Of a stretch of 64,000 nt of DNA, positions 1 through 11,842 are shown piece by piece. The position numbers were made by a program, and so were the translations under genes. Position 1 is the stretch's first letter; each line of letters starts with the position of its first letter. Below the pieces are notes generated by a model that was given only the letters and a program-made list of their open reading frames with translations, was not told the origin of the DNA and did not search any database. Origin of the DNA: Diprion similis (Eukaryota > Arthropoda > Insecta > Hymenoptera > Diprionidae); NCBI RefSeq assembly GCF_021155765.1, contig NC_060108.1, forward strand, positions 17,509,025-17,573,024, given 5' to 3'.

Positions 1-308
1 GTTTCATAAGAAATACATCGCCTCTAGGGACGAAATTGTGCCTATCGTGCCCATGTTGCCGCGCTCAGTTAAGTTTTACATTTCTCCGACAATCTGGTAG
101 ATTTTTCTCTAAAGATTACATCAAACAGCATGTCCTGGAAAATTCTTACAAAGTCTGTGAATCTGTGAAAAAAATGTCTAAAATACCGACATATTTTTAG
201 TGTTTTAGCTGAGCTTTCAAAGAAACACTTTGACTTCACTTCTATTGCTAATTTATAATAATGCACTGACAATTCGTGATATGTAGTACACTAACCTGAA
301 ATGGTCAA

Positions 309-3300
309 TTACAGTTCCAAGAAGTTCAACTTCTCAGATTCGTTGTCAAGCTTTTCTGGCTCATCAGTTGGTTCGGACACTGAGTGAACTTCCTAGCCAC
401 CCATAAAAAAAAAATTCTTTATTGAAACGTGAGCTGGTTAAGAATAAGAAAAATAGTGCGTGATAAATTAATATTTTGAGTGTTCTGAATGTTGAGTGAC
501 TGAGTAAAATAGAACAAATAATCCTCACCTGTCCATTCAATGTATTTGCCGTCAGACTTAAATATAATTGATTGGTTTCTTGTTTATTAAGAATACGAAG
601 ATACTTTTTACGAGCCTGTAATACCGTATCCAACTCTTTCTTATGCCTAGTTGCGAGCTCCAATGCCCTGTCATAAAAGCGTAAATCAACTGTACTTATT
701 GATCGGATATTTAATAGTATCAAAATTCACAGAACGATAACCTATCATGAATGTACCTGTTCCAGTTGTATATTTTGATATTGGCATGAATCGCTTCAAC
801 GACTAAGCCATTTTGCAGGAGAATTCCCTCTGCAGCCAACAAATCACCTGCCAATAAAGCCATTCCAGCCAGCTTTTCGATTTTATTTGGTAAGAGCTGG
901 CAAAAATGTAATTGTTACGGACAGTGTGGTTGGAAGCTCTTTTAATAAGCATGGTGTGAAATGTTATTTTTCAACTACCATTAGAAAGAGTATGTTAGCA
1001 ATATCTGATTGTTCATAAGTTACAGCTGTAGTTTTCTCACCTTAATGTACTGAATATAATCAACCTTATCAAATCTGCCGATAGCAGCATAGGCCTCTTC
1101 TGCAGCGCTTAATTCTTTGGCATCTGTTGCCATAACTGCCATAGAAGTCCACAGTATTTCATTCTAAGTAAAAATGAATATCTTGTAAGCTATGTAGCAT
1201 AGAAATATAAATAGTCCCATACTTGTAGTATGTAAAACTTTGTCATACAACTTGTAATATAAAAATGAAAGTTCTTGTAATGATTAATGCGCTTGTCTGT
1301 AAAAATGTTCTAGATCAAACTGCTAAAGACTGAATGAAATCACTATCATTGATTTTTTAATTCAAACAAGATATTTACCTGTGCAATTCGACATAAGGAA
1401 AGTGCCTCTTGCCATCTACTATTTATTACATGGTGGTGTAAACTGGTAAAGAAAGTATAAAAGGCAGATGTAACTAGAGCACCATCTCCTCGCCTCACAG
1501 TAACTAATCCTCCCTGAACGCTCACTATACCTGGTTGCTTTCCAAATTCGCTATGGATTCACAAAGTCATTAGAATTACACACGTGTATTATAAATGAAG
1601 GACTTGTGTGGAAACACTAATTTGTTACATGGGTAACATTATTGATTTTACCTGTTGTTTTTATCAATTCTTGTTTTTCGAATCATTTTTTTATCGCTGT
1701 AATGTACACAACTTGGACATAGCCAAACAGAGAGGGTGACATCTAACATTGCTGCTAAGATATTGGCGTCTGTAGCCCATTGAATACTTTGAGCCATAAC
1801 AGCTGTAACGATACTTGAGTAAGAATTCAAATTTGTAATTGATTTGACCATCATAGGGCTAATTTAAAGCGCATACCAATCTTGCAAACTCTTCCAAAAC
1901 CAGCAGTTCGAATTGATATTAGAAATAAGTCTCTATTAACATCAATGACTGCTAGTTGTCGCTCAGTCACACTACCAACATGATTCAATGCAAGCTGAGA
2001 AACTCCTTGGAGATGGGTGTGGGGTTGTCCTTCCATAATTGGTTTATTACTAGACACTTCTAAAACGTGCAGTACTGAAAAATATGCATCATCATAGGCA
2101 ACTGTATTGCTACATTGAAGCTGCATCAAGTTAATTACTCACATTTATTATTACTCTGATCTCGAATAACGAGCGTGTCGGAACAGAGAGCGATGCACGA
2201 AGTATGAATGGGCTCCTGGGTCATGCCTTTCCAACGTGGGATACCCAATAAGCGACCCTGATAATTATACAAGGTAGTAACATTCCATTCCACAAGTAAA
2301 AAGTGTCTAAAAATATAATGAAAATGATTTATTAATCGTGATAGCCTTTGAAAATATTTAAGCACTGCATGTTTTCTATGTACTAATTTGTTGTGATTAT
2401 TCAAACGTTAGCACATACTTTTCAGCTAATATTACAGAAGAAACAGAACCGTTCTTTAAATCAAATATAGCTGGTGTGTTCCAGTTGATAGTTGCATAAA
2501 CATGACACTGAGATGGTGTGATGATGACCAAGTGACCAAATCCAAATTCCATCTTAACTACTCGATCTGATATTTCAAGAGTTTCATGTCTCTCACTACC
2601 AACTTCTCTGACTTCAATCGTTTTACGTCGAACAAGAGTTGCCTCATAGTTGTTCCACTCAAGTCGCCTAATTCAACAGATTGAAAGTATGCTAGTGATC
2701 AATTTATTAAATATCAAAAAACTCTTGAAAGGGGTTAAGTGCACTGGAATTGTAGTACAAGTATGTAAAACATTTTTATACCTATCAATAACATGTGCAG
2801 TAAGAACTGCACCACCTCCACACGCCATAGCAACCTGTGTACTGTCACTTGACCATGCTATAGAATAAATACTTCCAGTGTTGACTTTCTCTAAAGCATG
2901 GGACCACTTTGAAAGATAAAAACATTTGGAAACAAACGCATTATTTATCTGACAACTAAATCTTAATATAATTATGATATGACCAAATTGAATAACGTAC
3001 TCCGGTTTTATCACATAATCTGACTGTATTAAAAGATCCGACGGCAAAGTAATCACCACTGTCACACCAACTAACTGATACAATTGGATGCTCCGTTACA
3101 CTACTGCAGTATAATTGGTTTCCTGTAGAGTCCCAAACCTATTGGGAGGTCGATAAAATTATGAAATTTTCCATAAATTATACAAGTTACCTAGTTGCAT
3201 AAGTTTAATAATAAGGTTACCTTATATCGACAGTCTTCACCAGCAGATACTATAAGCCCGTGTTTATGGCTCCATGCTACAGCTAGAATCAGTCCATCAT

Positions 3301-4491
3301 GTCCATGCCACTATCAGTAAATGTAATGAACGTTCGTTGAATTATTTTGTAGTCAAGTGACAATATACTCTACTGTGGTTGCAGCTGACTCCAATAAGTT
3401 TATAGTAGTGAGTGATTGAACATTTGAGCACTACCTTGTGAGGTTTAGCATTTGTGTTGAAAAATTGAACCAAGAGGTGCGCACCCAGTGCATATAGAAT
3501 CGAAGTACAGTCTGGACTCCATGCAGCGCTTAAAGCTGGTTGTCTGCCTCTAGCCACTGTAGATCGAAGCATACCGCTGCGTGACCATATCTTCACAAGC
3601 CCATCTTCTCCTGCTGTAATACGTTATTAAAGATGAGTATTCGGTCTATGCCTAGGACTATTATTACACAAAACATTATGTACCTCGCTATTTTAGAGGG
3701 ATTTTAGCAAAGGATTATCTTGGATATGGCAGTCCTTCTAAAAATGTGTGCAGTCAGAAGTCAACAAAAATAAACTCGCTGAATATTTTATCCTCACGTA
3801 ATTATTTTATATACTTGAAGTTCTAAATGACCTTACTCGTCATCAAGGCAGAACCATCATTGTTCCATTGACCGACGAGTGTGGCTCCCTTGTGAGCCTC
3901 AACGCTTTTCTCTATTCGTCCATTTTTGTTAATCAGATGAAATTTACCTGTCAACAGAATTAACTTTTACTTTATAATTTAGTATATTGCAGTCAGTGGC
4001 ATTACCATCGGCTGTTGTAATTAGGAGGATATCGAAAGATTGCTTTTTTGAAGACATACTCGGCTGCATGGGCCGAGGATGCCATTGCATATCTGTTGGG
4101 CAGAATTCAGGCTGAAAGGTTGTAATTATTGATGAATGCACTGTGCCACCTTCCAGCCGCCAGCATAACAAGACATGATCTTCGCTGTAAGTTAGTTGAA
4201 GTAAGTTAAAATAGTTGTCTATTGATACGTAATAAACCTACTTTGTTTGAATTTTTTGAAATATTTTATTTTCAATAGGGAATGTATGCACGCATGTATG
4301 GATTTGTAATTGGGAGTACATTGCAGAAATAGATACATACATTCAAAATTAAAAATAAACATGTTTTTTTTTTAAACTATGGGTTTATATACATACCCAC
4401 AAGAATATATTTCTTCAGCAGAGTTCCAAGCCACACACGTTACTAAACCTTTATGCCCATTAGTATTTCGTAATGATATTTTAAATCGCAT
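309..4491 (-). CDS. IFT80: Intraflagellar transport protein 80 (IFT-B subunit), complete, 16 coding exons
   Basis: IFT80 is a WD40 subunit of the IFT-B train that carries cargo into cilia; in insects it is expected mainly in ciliated sensory neurons. Coding exons read on the minus strand: 4491-4397, 4184-4006, 3947-3837, 3613-3435, 3310-3221, 3138-3001, 2906-2782, 2667-2419, 2306-2143, 2074-1877, 1802-1652, 1550-1379, 1163-1041, 896-757, 667-529, 392-309. All have GT-AG junctions and phases close exactly, giving 2337 nt (778 aa; human IFT80 is 777). The start MRFKISL matches the human MRLKISL. WD repeats fill about residues 10-600, with hallmarks such as [28 protein letters not shown] and [17 protein letters not shown]. 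The C-terminal helical TPR-like part includes [17 protein letters not shown] and NKQETNQLY. The tail after that is short and acidic. A perfect X-box lies about 120 bp upstream of the ATG (see 4613). Identity is secure; exact junctions were chosen by eye. Confidence 0.95.
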
Positions 4492-5194
4492 TGCTCTAGG
4501 TAATATTTTACCGGCGATTAAAATGACAGAAGTTGGCAAAATGTAAGTGTTGGGTTCTTTGACGTTTCAGTCAATTATAATTTTCAACGTTGCGTTGCCA
4601 TTACGCGGGTACGTTGTCATGACAACGAACTTCACAATATTGCGCCGGTCGCTGCATTGATAGTCAGAAGGTGGCGTTTTGTTTCGGACCGAAAACAAGT
4701 TAGCCGGAAGCTCAAGACACTAATAAACAGTACAGTTGACCTTAGTGCAAACTTGCTGTATATGCTCTGCCATTGACTGACATATCCTCGGTCAACGCCT
4801 GCTATATTGACAAAAAAATCACAGATTGTTCGTGAACATAATTTCACGATAGATTTTGGAGTCTACTGTTGGATTTGTCCGTAGGTGTTTATTATGACGT
4901 CGCAGGACTGCAATGATCGCTACGGTTGTCATTGGTCGCATGCGTTGCATGTGTAGTACGGTAAATACTGATCAGTTTCGGAACATAAATTCGTAAGCTG
5001 TGGAGACTGGTTCTTTCCAAAGGTTCCTTCTTCGTAGTCCTCTTTATTTTGCAGTTTACGCCATTCGAGTACCTATGGTTGAACTTGTACGGATAGTTCC
5101 GCATTGTTTGAGATTTGCATCTTATTAGACATTCGAGTGAATAACAGTGGGGAAGTAAATAGTATTTGGAAATTTGTTATCGCTGTATGTGAAA
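4492..5194. promoter_or_regulatory. Divergent intergenic region between IFT80 and LAMP1
   Basis: This is the 703-bp gap between the IFT80 ATG (minus) and the LAMP1 ATG (plus). It must hold both promoters and 5' UTRs. I see the X-box at 4613-4626 and no clear TATA box. The short reading frames inside show no recognisable protein. Confidence 0.6.
4613..4626. promoter_or_regulatory. X-box (RFX/DAF-19-type site) upstream of IFT80
   Basis: The 14-mer GTTGTCATGACAAC fits the X-box consensus GYTRYY-N(1-3)-RRNAAC with a 2-bp spacer, and it is a perfect palindrome. It lies 122-135 bp upstream of the IFT80 start codon. Ciliary genes in nematodes and flies carry X-boxes in this position, bound by RFX factors. 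That RFX actually binds here is inferred. Confidence 0.75.
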
Positions 5195-7926
5195 ATGTTC
5201 CAAACCGCCTTGTTTCTTCTCTGCTCGGTGGCAGTACTGCTTTCAGGTAATATTGGAATTTTATTTCAGAAGGATTTCAGAGTTCTTCACAAATCCTTGC
5301 AATGGCAGATGATCGATGGTATCATTTCGTGACGTTGCATTATTGTTTGATGTTGACAGCTCACACGAGAGTTGCACGTGATAAATCCATGCGATCTCTT
5401 ATAATTACTAATTCCCACCCTCAAAATAATTATTCAGGGCTATATCCATCTATATCACTGTACTTTGTTCCGTTTTGTTTAACATATTTCTTCAGAAAAA
5501 CACCATTGTCAACTACTACTAATCTGAATATCGTTACACATCTTTTCTCAATATCAATTCTTTAAAAATATTTTTTTTTCCCTCAACTTTGGCACAATGC
5601 TCAATTGGTTTGTTATCTCCTTGTCACATAAATGGCTCATTAACAAAGAGAATATTTACTCAGAGATTTTAAAATGTCTGATGTAGTTGATTGTATTTAT
5701 TTTTTCGAAGTTCGAGCATGATATTCTTTGAAGTATAATATTTTCCCGATGAGTCTTTAACAATAAGATATTAACTATACCCTGAAGTTAAAAGCCAGAT
5801 CAAATCTGTTTAAAATGGAAAGAATAATCCAATGTCAAATTTATGCCTACACAGATATAAGTAGTTGAAAATATGGTTGAGAGACACTGTGAGGTCTGCA
5901 GATCAAATTTCACTGTTAACAGTAGATATACTTACAATATGATAACCTTCAATGTAAACATAATGGACGCTGTTAACTTTTGACTTGAAAACATTCCAAT
6001 GAATTACGGATAAAGCTATTTATTCATCACATGTTTTTATGCAGCATTACATGCATATCTACACAAACAAACTCATATTGATATGTCAGATCATTAAGTA
6101 CACGAACATTACACACTGTGAGTCAAGTGAGCTGCTTATCTGAGACAAGCGATACCAATAGGTGGAATCAGAACTTCCTTAGTGGTATTGAATTCTTTAA
6201 AACAAAGAGCGAGCTATTCAGTTCTCAATAGGCGAGCCCACCCAGTTAGTTCTTATTTTCAAGACAAAATGAATTCTTTCTTAACCTTTAGAGTAACGGT
6301 ATTTTTCCCTTGAAATTCAATATTTTTTAGAGGTACAACTTATGTATATAAATAGTCAATATGTCGGGTGGAGTTTCCGAGTTAACTGCTGGCTCCATAA
6401 GGATCCAAGCCGGTCCTCTAAAGGTTACAACATTCTTGAAAATAAATAGTGATTGAAAACCACAACAGTCATATAAATCCCAGCCAACATTCAACTAACA
6501 CCAATTTTTTTGTTCGTAATCTGCATTTTATTCACAAAATATAGTTATCTCATTACAAAATAAGTGATCCTCAAGCTGTTTTTTTTTACAATAAAATTTT
6601 ATAAGGTAGAGAAACCCATACTTATCCGTAACACAATTCGTTCTTCATTTTCTCAGGTGCAGAGACTGCTTCTAATTCTACTAGCTCGAGCAACCCTGTG
6701 ACCAGCTCTACTGAAACCACAAATCAACCTACTAATGCAACTTCCACCTCAACAGTTGCACCAACTCCAGTTCCGCCTACAACAACGGCGGCACCCACTC
6801 CTGTGCCACCCACTCCTGTGCCACCCACTCCTGTGCCAACTCCAGAAATAGGAAAATGGGTCGTCAATGAGACTAACGAAACTTGCATTATAGTGCAGAT
6901 GGCTGTTCAGTTTAATGTTACATACATCACAACCGATCAGAAGGTCTGTGCTCATTCATATGGAACCACATGTTGATCAAAATGAAGCATATTATTTACA
7001 GATCGGCAGACTATGTGTTACAACGAAATTATTCTTTCAACTTAATGCGAGCTAAAATCTAACTATAATATATAAATTATGCTTTTTACAGAGTCATTAT
7101 CTAGTACTGGATCTACCTGTCAATGAAACTCAAGTCAGAGGCGTATGCGGTGCTTCAAAAGACATCGAACAGAATATTACACTTTCGTGGCTTACAACTT
7201 CCAACAGTACCACTGAAAATAATCTGATACTTCATTTTAGAAAGAATATAACAAAAAATCAATATAGTCTTCACGATTTGGAAGTAGATCTTGCACCTGA
7301 AAACTTCCCCCACCTTACTAGTGAGTTGGTTATCCTTTTCTGTCCACTCATGTTTTTAAGTGAGATAAACTTAGTTTCTTATTGACACATGTCGAGACTT
7401 CGAATGTAACAAAATTTACATCAACAATTTTGAAAAATGTTACAGGTAGGTGAAAATCATATGATTTATAATTGCTGTTTACTGATTTACAGACTCTTCG
7501 ACGAGGTTTGAACATAGGAGCGATCAGTTTACAACTGGACTCGCCAACTCTTACCGTTGTCTGAAGATCCAAACTTTGAACCTAACAAAAGAAGATAATA
7601 CAACTGTAGGCGAAATCAAAGTGTCGAACTTACAATTCCAAGCTTTCCACAGTGGCAATGCCACCAGTTTTGGCTTTGGTAATGAACAAACACAATCATA
7701 TAAAATCTGATTTTTATATGTGAACAGAATACTATTCGAAGAAGTACTTATACTTCTGCAACAATAATGACAAATCATTCTTACAGCTGAGGATTGTGCC
7801 TTCGATACTCCAGACATCGTTCCTATCGCAGTAGGATGCGCTCTCGCTCTCCTTGTGGTGATAGTTTTGATCGCGTACCTTGTGGGGCGTAGGCGCAGCC
7901 AAGCTCGTGGTTACCTCAGCATGTAA
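5195..7926 (+). CDS. LAMP1: LAMP-type lysosome-associated membrane glycoprotein, complete, 5 exons
   Basis: Exons 5195-5246, 6657-6943, 7092-7320, 7493-7678 and 7787-7926 join in phase to 297 aa. Exon 1 encodes a signal peptide ([18 protein letters not shown]). Next comes a Ser/Thr/Pro-rich mucin-like stalk, including three copies of a PTPVP unit (residues about 60-75). A single LAMP luminal domain follows, with many Asn-X-Ser/Thr sites and the expected spaced cysteines (ETCII, RGVCG, SYRCL, AEDCA). One membrane helix (about residues 261-283) precedes a short basic tail ending RGYLSM. That tail has the Gly-Tyr-x-x-hydrophobic sorting signal that sends LAMPs to lysosomes through AP adaptors. 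Exon 2 uses a GTCTGT donor, which is weak but is required by the phase. The gene could be named LAMP1 or LAMP-like; it has one LAMP domain, whereas vertebrate LAMP1 has two. Intron 1 is 1.4 kb. Poly(A) signals AATAAA sit at 8317 and 8395. Confidence 0.88.
5247..6656 (+). other. LAMP1 intron 1
   Basis: A 1410-bp intron with GTAATA donor and TTTTCTCAG acceptor. The 87-codon open frame at 5302-5565 lies inside it and has no recognisable domain. I see no other gene or repeat. Confidence 0.7.
6791..6836 (+). repeat. Coding 15-bp minisatellite in the LAMP1 stalk
   Basis: About three copies of a CACCCACTCCTGTGC unit in tandem, almost without divergence. In the LAMP1 frame they encode PTPVP repeats in the mucin-like stalk. 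The near-identity of the copies suggests recent or ongoing length change. Confidence 0.85.
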
Positions 7927-9299
7927 TCAAGGAGATACTTGAACTCGATACAAAAAAAATAATTTTATTATTAGCATTATCACAGTACATAACTATGTAT
8001 AATTATTGATTACGGAAAGGTGTTACCTTGGTAATATTTCTCATATATCTTTCCGTTGGCATATTTATATCAGCAAGATGTAAATGTTGATTTAAGCTTT
8101 TGTGTTCTACACAGTTGTGTTTCTCAACGATTTTCATCCAGTTTTTGCATTGGTTAGCAATTTGACGTAGGGGGATATAGATTATCTACATATATATGTA
8201 AACAACATGAAAAAAACAGCTTCATGAATTTGTAGTACTCAACAGATTTGAAAAGTTATATAATGTGATTCTTGGAATGAAAATGTGGTACGATATATTT
8301 CAGATAAATTTTATTTAATAAAATATCAATGAAACAACATTCAAGCGACTGGAGTAATAATTATATTAGTTACGCTAAATCATTATAATAATACAATAAA
8401 TTTATTGTTTGAATACGAGTCTGTGATTCGTAATGTTTCATCCTAAGACTGAGAAAAAAGAATTTATCTAGAATTGATCGTGGTATAAAACATTTGATAC
8501 ATATTACGATAGAAAATGTATATATTATAACGATATACCATTTATTCGATTTTTAATTGAACGTTTATAGCTGTATGCCAGTGCTTTCGTACGTGGTAAT
8601 AAAATTACGTATTGTTTAACCAATGCAGACAGTTATTCCGTTATTGGAGCTTCAATTTTCCACGTTTGGCGTGTCTGGGAAATGTAATAACACTTTTTCA
8701 CATTCTGTTCCCATCAGATGTTCGTGATCTTCGCTTGATATGCCCGTGTTTACGCCGAATACTTGCTGAGCGTATAGCAAGCACCAAATAAATTCCAGTT
8801 AGGGGATTTCTCGCGTAAGATCGTTATATAATTATTTAATTCAAAGCATCATATCGAGTCTATATGGTGTAAACAAAGTCCTTTTCTGAATACTAGCTCC
8901 GACTATTCCTATAGATTTTATTTTTCCTTGAACGTTTAGACTATCTGATTCAAATAAGTACTTCATCGATTCAGTTTACCGCCGCAGTGCTATATTTTGC
9001 GCGGTTGTTATTAGACGTCGTCATGGCAACTGCTTTTTATTACCCTCCGTCACAACTTTTAAACAAAGTAAATTTTGACAGCATTGGGAACGACTAGCTA
9101 AAATTGACCCATTCACTCTATCAAATTTTATTACTAATCCATTTATTATTATGTAGCTGGTTACGTAACTGGAAAAAATTCATTTTCCTCCTAAACGAAT
9201 TTCCCGTATTCAAGTAGGTAGTGTACATATACATAAGCCGTTGTATCACGGAGCGGAGCGGAGCTGCTGCCCGGTTTGATCATCGCATATCCTTATATC
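7927..9299. other. LAMP1 3' UTR and intergenic sequence
   Basis: After the LAMP1 stop the sequence is AT-rich, with AATAAA signals at 8317-8322 and 8395-8400 that probably end the transcript. The remainder is intergenic and leads into a GC-richer patch near 9250 with a short GGAGC repeat, which probably marks the TMEM164 promoter. A near X-box (GTCGTCATGGCAAC, one mismatch) is at 9017-9030. I see no coding gene. Confidence 0.55.
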
Positions 9300-10012
9300 G
9301 TAAGTATTGCAAATTTCATTTGATACGAGTAAACAGAACTATTCTGTTTATATATGACAATGCAAGGGTTTTGATATTCCATTCGTAATTAATATATGGT
9401 TCTAATGACACGAATTCACACGTATATCTATACAGTACTAGGGGGGATAAATTTGACATTTCGGTTTCATAACCTCACTTAACCTCGTCCTCTTTAACTA
9501 ATACGTACAGTCTCTGACTAATCATCGATTAAAATTTATCCCGTCATTGTAATTTCTACATACACTCATCCTTATATTGATTATTACTGATACCAGCATA
9601 TCGGTATTATTATCGGTTACAAATTTTTTTTTTTTGGCCCAAATTCTTGGTGCCCTGAACCCAAATCAGACGCCCTATTATTATACTCTAAGACTTTGCC
9701 TCTACCAAAGTCCAAGTTGAACGAATGTTAATGTCTCCACTGGTGAAACAGTTATTCTTATCGATGCCTTCTCAAAAGCGTGAAAATTTATCAGTATGAT
9801 GAATCGAAACCTGTTCGTCTTGCAACTGATGAATCTAAGCCGTCAGAGATTAATTTAAAGCATAGAGATTAGCTTTTCATTGATTTTGTAGTAATTGATG
9901 CTCCATGACGAAGAAATTAATATTTTCGTTACATTCGTGATACCTACACGTCATTTGGAATAACACATTATCAAATAAAATCTTGTCCTAGCCAAACGAA
10001 TTATTGTTTTAG
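9300..10012 (+). other. Probable 5' UTR intron of TMEM164
   Basis: A near-consensus donor (GTAAGTATT) at 9300 and a TTGTTTTAG acceptor ending at 10012 frame a non-coding stretch. It ends 11 bp before the TMEM164 ATG. This is inferred from splice signals only. Confidence 0.5.
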
Positions 10013-10023
10013 ATTCCTTCGTC

Positions 10024-11842
10024 ATGTTGGAGTGGGCATACAGCGGTGTAAATGCTTCTGTGCCTCGCAATGTCGGTCCTGAATGTGCAGAATATTTAAC
10101 GCCAGCGCGAAGAATTGTAGAAACAATAGCAGCTACAATTTTAGTCGCAGTCACTGTGATTTGGGGTTTGAAGCGAATAACTCTGCCCAAACCTTCACCA
10201 TATGTGAATCAAGACAGAGTTGGCAAACGAGTATTACTGATATTCATGTCGCTCATTCTTGGGATGGAGATTGGCTTCAAGTTTTCCAGCAGAACTGTGA
10301 TTTATTTATTGAATCCTTGTCACGTAACAACAGTGATGCAGGTATGCCTAATGAATTATATTAATACAGTCATTTCCACTAAGAGATATTCTTTATCACT
10401 ATGTTTTCAGTTGTACTTGTTGGCTGCTGAACCTAGTCAAACTGTTACTGCTATTTTTCGAATACATTTAAATCTATTAAACGGACCACTTCTAGCTTAT
10501 TTATTCCCGGAAACCGCATCTAGACAGGTGAGTAGCTTATTATAAACTATAGTAATGTAATAGCAAAGCAAAGTATATATTTTAAAACGGTTCGTGTGTT
10601 TCTAGATATTTGTGGATAAAGCAATATACTATATCCAACATGGTTTGATGGTTGTAATTCCATATTACTTACTACGGCTTGGAGGTATGTGCATACATCA
10701 AACTGGGGTGGTATTTATTGTAGATGAATATTTGTTTATGCAAAAAGTTTTAAGCAAAGGCTGGAATATTCTCTCGATCATTAACTTCAAGGTATATTTT
10801 CATTTTCTTCAGATATTTTTTCGTCCATCAGCTGTTTTTTTACTTACTTTCGTGCTTTGTTCATACATAAAAAATATTATCTTAACGTATCTGCACGAAG
10901 AATTTTGAACAAAAGTGGATAACTATCGTTGGAATTGATGTGTCATTAATTAATAAAGTGGACATTACGTTATACTCATAATTGCCTTGATTACAACGAA
11001 ACTTGAATGCTTGGACTTGTTTCACATAAATTTTGCAAGCTTGCACAACTAGGCCTTCACCTGATCTTGAGCGATCTTTTTAAAGTAATCGGAATTTACG
11101 AATTTTCACTAACAATATCTAAACAATGCATTAATCGTTTCTATGATATAAGATATCTTATAGTTTTTTTTCTCAACCTGTATTGAATTGTGTAAGGTGT
11201 TAACAAACACATTGTTCTTACTTTACAATTTTCTGTTTTATATATTTGTCTCTTCATTTTAGGATCATATAATGTTGAGCCGTTGTCTGATTTGAGTTGG
11301 TCAGTTCTGAGCTATGGATTAAATCTAGCTTACCACTTTTGGATCCTGCAGGCATTTGCATTGGTGAGTTATGAAAAAAATCGCTATGACAATTAACATT
11401 ACAATATTTCGAAATTGATAATTGATAATCTTGAAAACCAAAAAGAGTATCTTGTCTTGAAACACAGCTTAGACTATGTCTGATTTAAAACAATCAAAAA
11501 TATTCCGCATTATTCAACGATGTGATAATTGTTATATTCTTGCAGCCTGCACAAGTGAATTTGAATCATATGTTGTGCCCAGCCGTTTTGGATCCGTTTG
11601 AAGGTCAAAATTATCGAGTTTGGGCAACGATTCATCAGTTTCTACTCTGCCCTATACTTTGTAAATTATTTTGTTTTGTATCTAATTTTTTACTCACACA
11701 GTTTCCTGTTACTAAAGTTAAGAAATCACTGGAGTTCCCAATACAACGTTCAGTTCTCAGTGATGATTGTCTATATAAACCAAAAGGTAGTGACTCTTCT
11801 CTCCAAATTGGCCGCGAAAATGGTCATACACACGTAGATTAA
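10024..11842 (+). CDS. TMEM164: TMEM164-type acyltransferase family membrane protein, complete, 5 coding exons
   Basis: TMEM164 is a polytopic ER/Golgi membrane protein; the mammalian enzyme is reported to acylate ether phospholipids that promote ferroptosis. Coding exons 10024-10341, 10411-10527, 10606-10684, 11263-11363 and 11546-11842 give 303 aa (human 297). Diagnostic stretches are LEWAYSGV and GPECAEYL at the N-terminus, [18 protein letters not shown], then PCHVTT, later [31 protein letters not shown], and [15 protein letters not shown]. The conserved Asn-Pro-Cys-His contains the cysteine proposed as catalytic. Hydrophobic helices recur through the length. A strong GTAAGTAT donor at 9300 and a TTTTAG acceptor at 10011-10012 suggest a 5' UTR intron of 0.7 kb. 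The poly(A) signal AATAAA is at 12291-12296. A clear orthologue; enzymatic activity in insects is inferred. Confidence 0.93.

Noticed and set aside
6749-6955. Minus-strand frame over the LAMP1 stalk (Trp/His/Arg repeats)
   Set aside because: It is a shadow of the repetitive LAMP1 coding exon on the other strand.
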